Source of the DNA: Cocleimonas sp. | GTDB lineage: Bacteria; Pseudomonadota; Gammaproteobacteria; Thiotrichales; Thiotrichaceae | Length of the DNA stretch: 7,877 nt | Assembly (NCBI GenBank): GCA_023146675.1 | Contig: JAGLBQ010000017.1 | Span: forward strand, 1 to 7,877 | Reading direction: 5' to 3' | Part shown: piece after piece, positions 6,676 to 7,877 of the stretch | Numbering within the stretch: the first letter of the stretch is position 1 | Layout: the number at the start of each line of letters is the position of its first letter | Program-made: the position numbers and the translations under genes | The notes under the pieces: generated by a model | The model's input: the letters and a program-made list of their open reading frames with translations, nothing else | Database searches by the model: none | Told to the model about the DNA's origin: nothing

Positions 6676-7590
6676 AGGACTCGATATCTTCAGGACTCTT
6701 TGTCTAGATTTTTCATCAATTAATGTATCATTTGCATAATTTTCAAGGATTCCATTGATCTTTTTTAAATGAGGTATCAAATATTCTTTGTCTTTTGCTT
6801 TAACATCATAACGGTTTATTGTTCTTAGTAACTCTATCGTAGCGCTGTTTAAACTTTTATTTTTTCTTGGGGTTGGATTGTCGTGGGGAGTTGCTAGCCC
6901 TAGTTTTTGAATAACTTCTTGTACCACATCACCTTCGTATTTAAAGACTGAAATATTATTTTTACCAAATATTGTTTGGCAGTCGGTGATGAATCCTTGA
7001 TAATTTAAATGTTGGGAAAACCATTCTATGTCTAACATTTCAGCAAAGGATAAGTCTTTGCCATAACAATGATTATTTTCAATTTTGGGATTGCGAATAC
7101 ATTGTTTGTAATAGCTTTCAATAAATGCAAGTGGTTCACGAAACCATGCCCATATCTCAATATCGAAGAGCTTACTTAGGGTACATAAAATATCTTTTGA
7201 CTCATCAGGAAAATCCCACCAATAATTATAAATACCTTCAGATGAAAGGATAATGGTATGGGTGTCTTTTTTAACTTGTGAGATTATGTTTTTAAAGTTT
7301 TCTAGGAAACTTTCCACATGTGTTGTAACTAAGTTCTTCTCAAACCATTGGTGTTTTGGTGCGGTGGGGTTTTTTAATTTCTCAAGATTGTGCGGGTAAA
7401 GAATCCCTTTTCCTCGGAGTTTCCGTTGTTTTTTATCAAGGTAGATTTGTAAGCTTGTTGTACCAGTCTTTGGTGTGCCAGCATGGATGATTAGCTTTAG
7501 TTTCTGTACTTTTAGTTGTTCTAGCGATTGCTCAAATGGTTTTACTAGTTCAGCTAATTCGCTAGCAAAATGAATATTGGATTTTTTCAT
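6664..7590 (-). CDS. Sulfotransferase-like protein (PAPS-binding fold)
   Basis: This 308-residue protein is predicted to be cytosolic, with no signal peptide or membrane segment. The 5'-phosphosulfate-binding loop is visible as HAGTPKTGTTSLQIYL (residues 36-51), after the first beta strand LKLII. A TIILSSEGIY strand follows (112-121). A candidate 3'-phosphate-binding segment is WFREPLAFIESYY (149-161), with Arg151 and Ser159 as the expected contacts. These are the two hallmark PAPS sites of the sulfotransferase superfamily, in the HxGTxKTGTTSLQ form seen in bacterial members that often modify polysaccharides or small metabolites. The acceptor cannot be inferred. The start at 7590 is the only Met before the PAPS loop, but no Shine-Dalgarno is visible and the first 30 residues look like an ordinary helix. 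It stands alone, convergent with sucB and 136 bases from the gene on its right. No glycosyltransferase or PAPS-synthesis gene is in view. Confidence 0.82.
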   Translation of the reverse strand: MKKSNIHFASELAELVKPFEQSLEQLKVQKLKLIIHAGTPKTGTTSLQIYLDKKQRKLRGKGILYPHNLEKLKNPTAPKHQWFEKNLVTTHVESFLENFKNIISQVKKDTHTIILSSEGIYNYWWDFPDESKDILCTLSKLFDIEIWAWFREPLAFIESYYKQCIRNPKIENNHCYGKDLSFAEMLDIEWFSQHLNYQGFITDCQTIFGKNNISVFKYEGDVVQEVIQKLGLATPHDNPTPRKNKSLNSATIELLRTINRYDVKAKDKEYLIPHLKKINGILENYANDTLIDEKSRQRVLKISSPIKF

Positions 7591-7726
7591 TGTGGTATAT
7601 AAAATGTATAAAAGATGGCTTTATTCTAACCTGAGGTAACAGCTAAACCTACAATAAAAGCAATTAGAGCGAAGGAATAAAAGGTTTATTTCCAAAGCTT
7701 CTTCCTACATTCCGCACCCCTAAAAT

Positions 7727-7877
7727 TCATCCATCAGAATAAAAATCTTCGTAAGGTTTTCCCAACAGGCGCAATAACTGTTGGTGGTGTTCAGTTAAAT
7801 TTAAAACCAGAGTACTAAGCTCTAGAATAACCAGCAAATGAATACCAATAAAATATTGAAAGACCCATCGTGCTGTG
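7727..7877 (-). CDS. 3' end of an unrecognised gene entering from the right edge
   Basis: The minus-strand frame beginning at 7876 stays open for 49 codons and stops at TGA (7729-7727). It is too short to stand out as an ORF by length. The peptide has a hydrophobic stretch, VFQYFIGIHLLVILELSTL (residues 5-23), then a polar tail with TEHHQQLLRLLGKPYEDFY ending SDG. The amino-acid mix looks protein-like, and the other two minus frames close after about 17-20 codons. The hydrophobic run could be a membrane helix or an amphipathic helix. I do not recognise the family and give no function. It is codirectional with the sulfotransferase gene, 136 bases upstream of its start. Confidence 0.5.
   Translation of the reverse strand, partial: TARWVFQYFIGIHLLVILELSTLVLNLTEHHQQLLRLLGKPYEDFYSDG

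Noticed and set aside
7674..7693. Imperfect hairpin GGAATAAA/TTTATTTCC between the right-edge gene and the sulfotransferase
   Set aside because: The stem has a bulge, is nearly all A-T, and is not followed by a T-run on the minus strand. It is too weak to call a terminator.

Overview
The window looks like chromosomal core-metabolism DNA from an AT-rich gammaproteobacterium. RecN, SucA and SucB all read like the Escherichia coli type of these proteins: the SucB catalytic domain follows the E. coli protein almost residue by residue, and SucA keeps the same active-site blocks. I cannot name the species. No phage, transposase, CRISPR or tRNA signal was seen.

Layout, left to right. (1) The 5' part of recN runs leftwards off the window (622 to 1). 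(2) A 139-base gap holds a REP-like imperfect palindrome. (3) A GNAT-family N-acetyltransferase gene lies on the minus strand (1244-762). (4) A 517-base AT-rich divergent intergenic region carries a good sigma-70-like promoter pointing at sucA and a perfect 8-bp inverted repeat. (5) sucA (1762-4632) and sucB (4649-6574) form a tight plus-strand operon for the E1 and E2 subunits of 2-oxoglutarate dehydrogenase. (6) An 89-base convergent gap contains a strong but orphaned Shine-Dalgarno/ATG, a run of nine Gs, and a hairpin terminator whose right arm overlaps the end of the next gene. (7) A sulfotransferase-like gene lies on the minus strand (7590-6664). (8) The 3' end of an unrecognised minus-strand gene enters from the right edge (7877-7727).

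How the genes work together: SucA decarboxylates 2-oxoglutarate on thiamine diphosphate and passes the succinyl group to the lipoyl-lysine of SucB, whose catalytic domain transfers it to CoA. The E3 subunit (lipoamide dehydrogenase), sucCD and sdh are absent from this locus, so E3 must be encoded elsewhere. The flanking genes have no evident functional link to the TCA cycle.

The most unusual item is SucB. At 641 residues it is about 240 longer than the E. coli protein (405). All the extra length lies in two roughly 145-residue, strongly acidic Glu/Gln/Asp-rich linkers on either side of the E3-binding domain, while the three folded domains are intact. The second item worth attention is the vestigial-looking start signal and G9 tract directly behind sucB.
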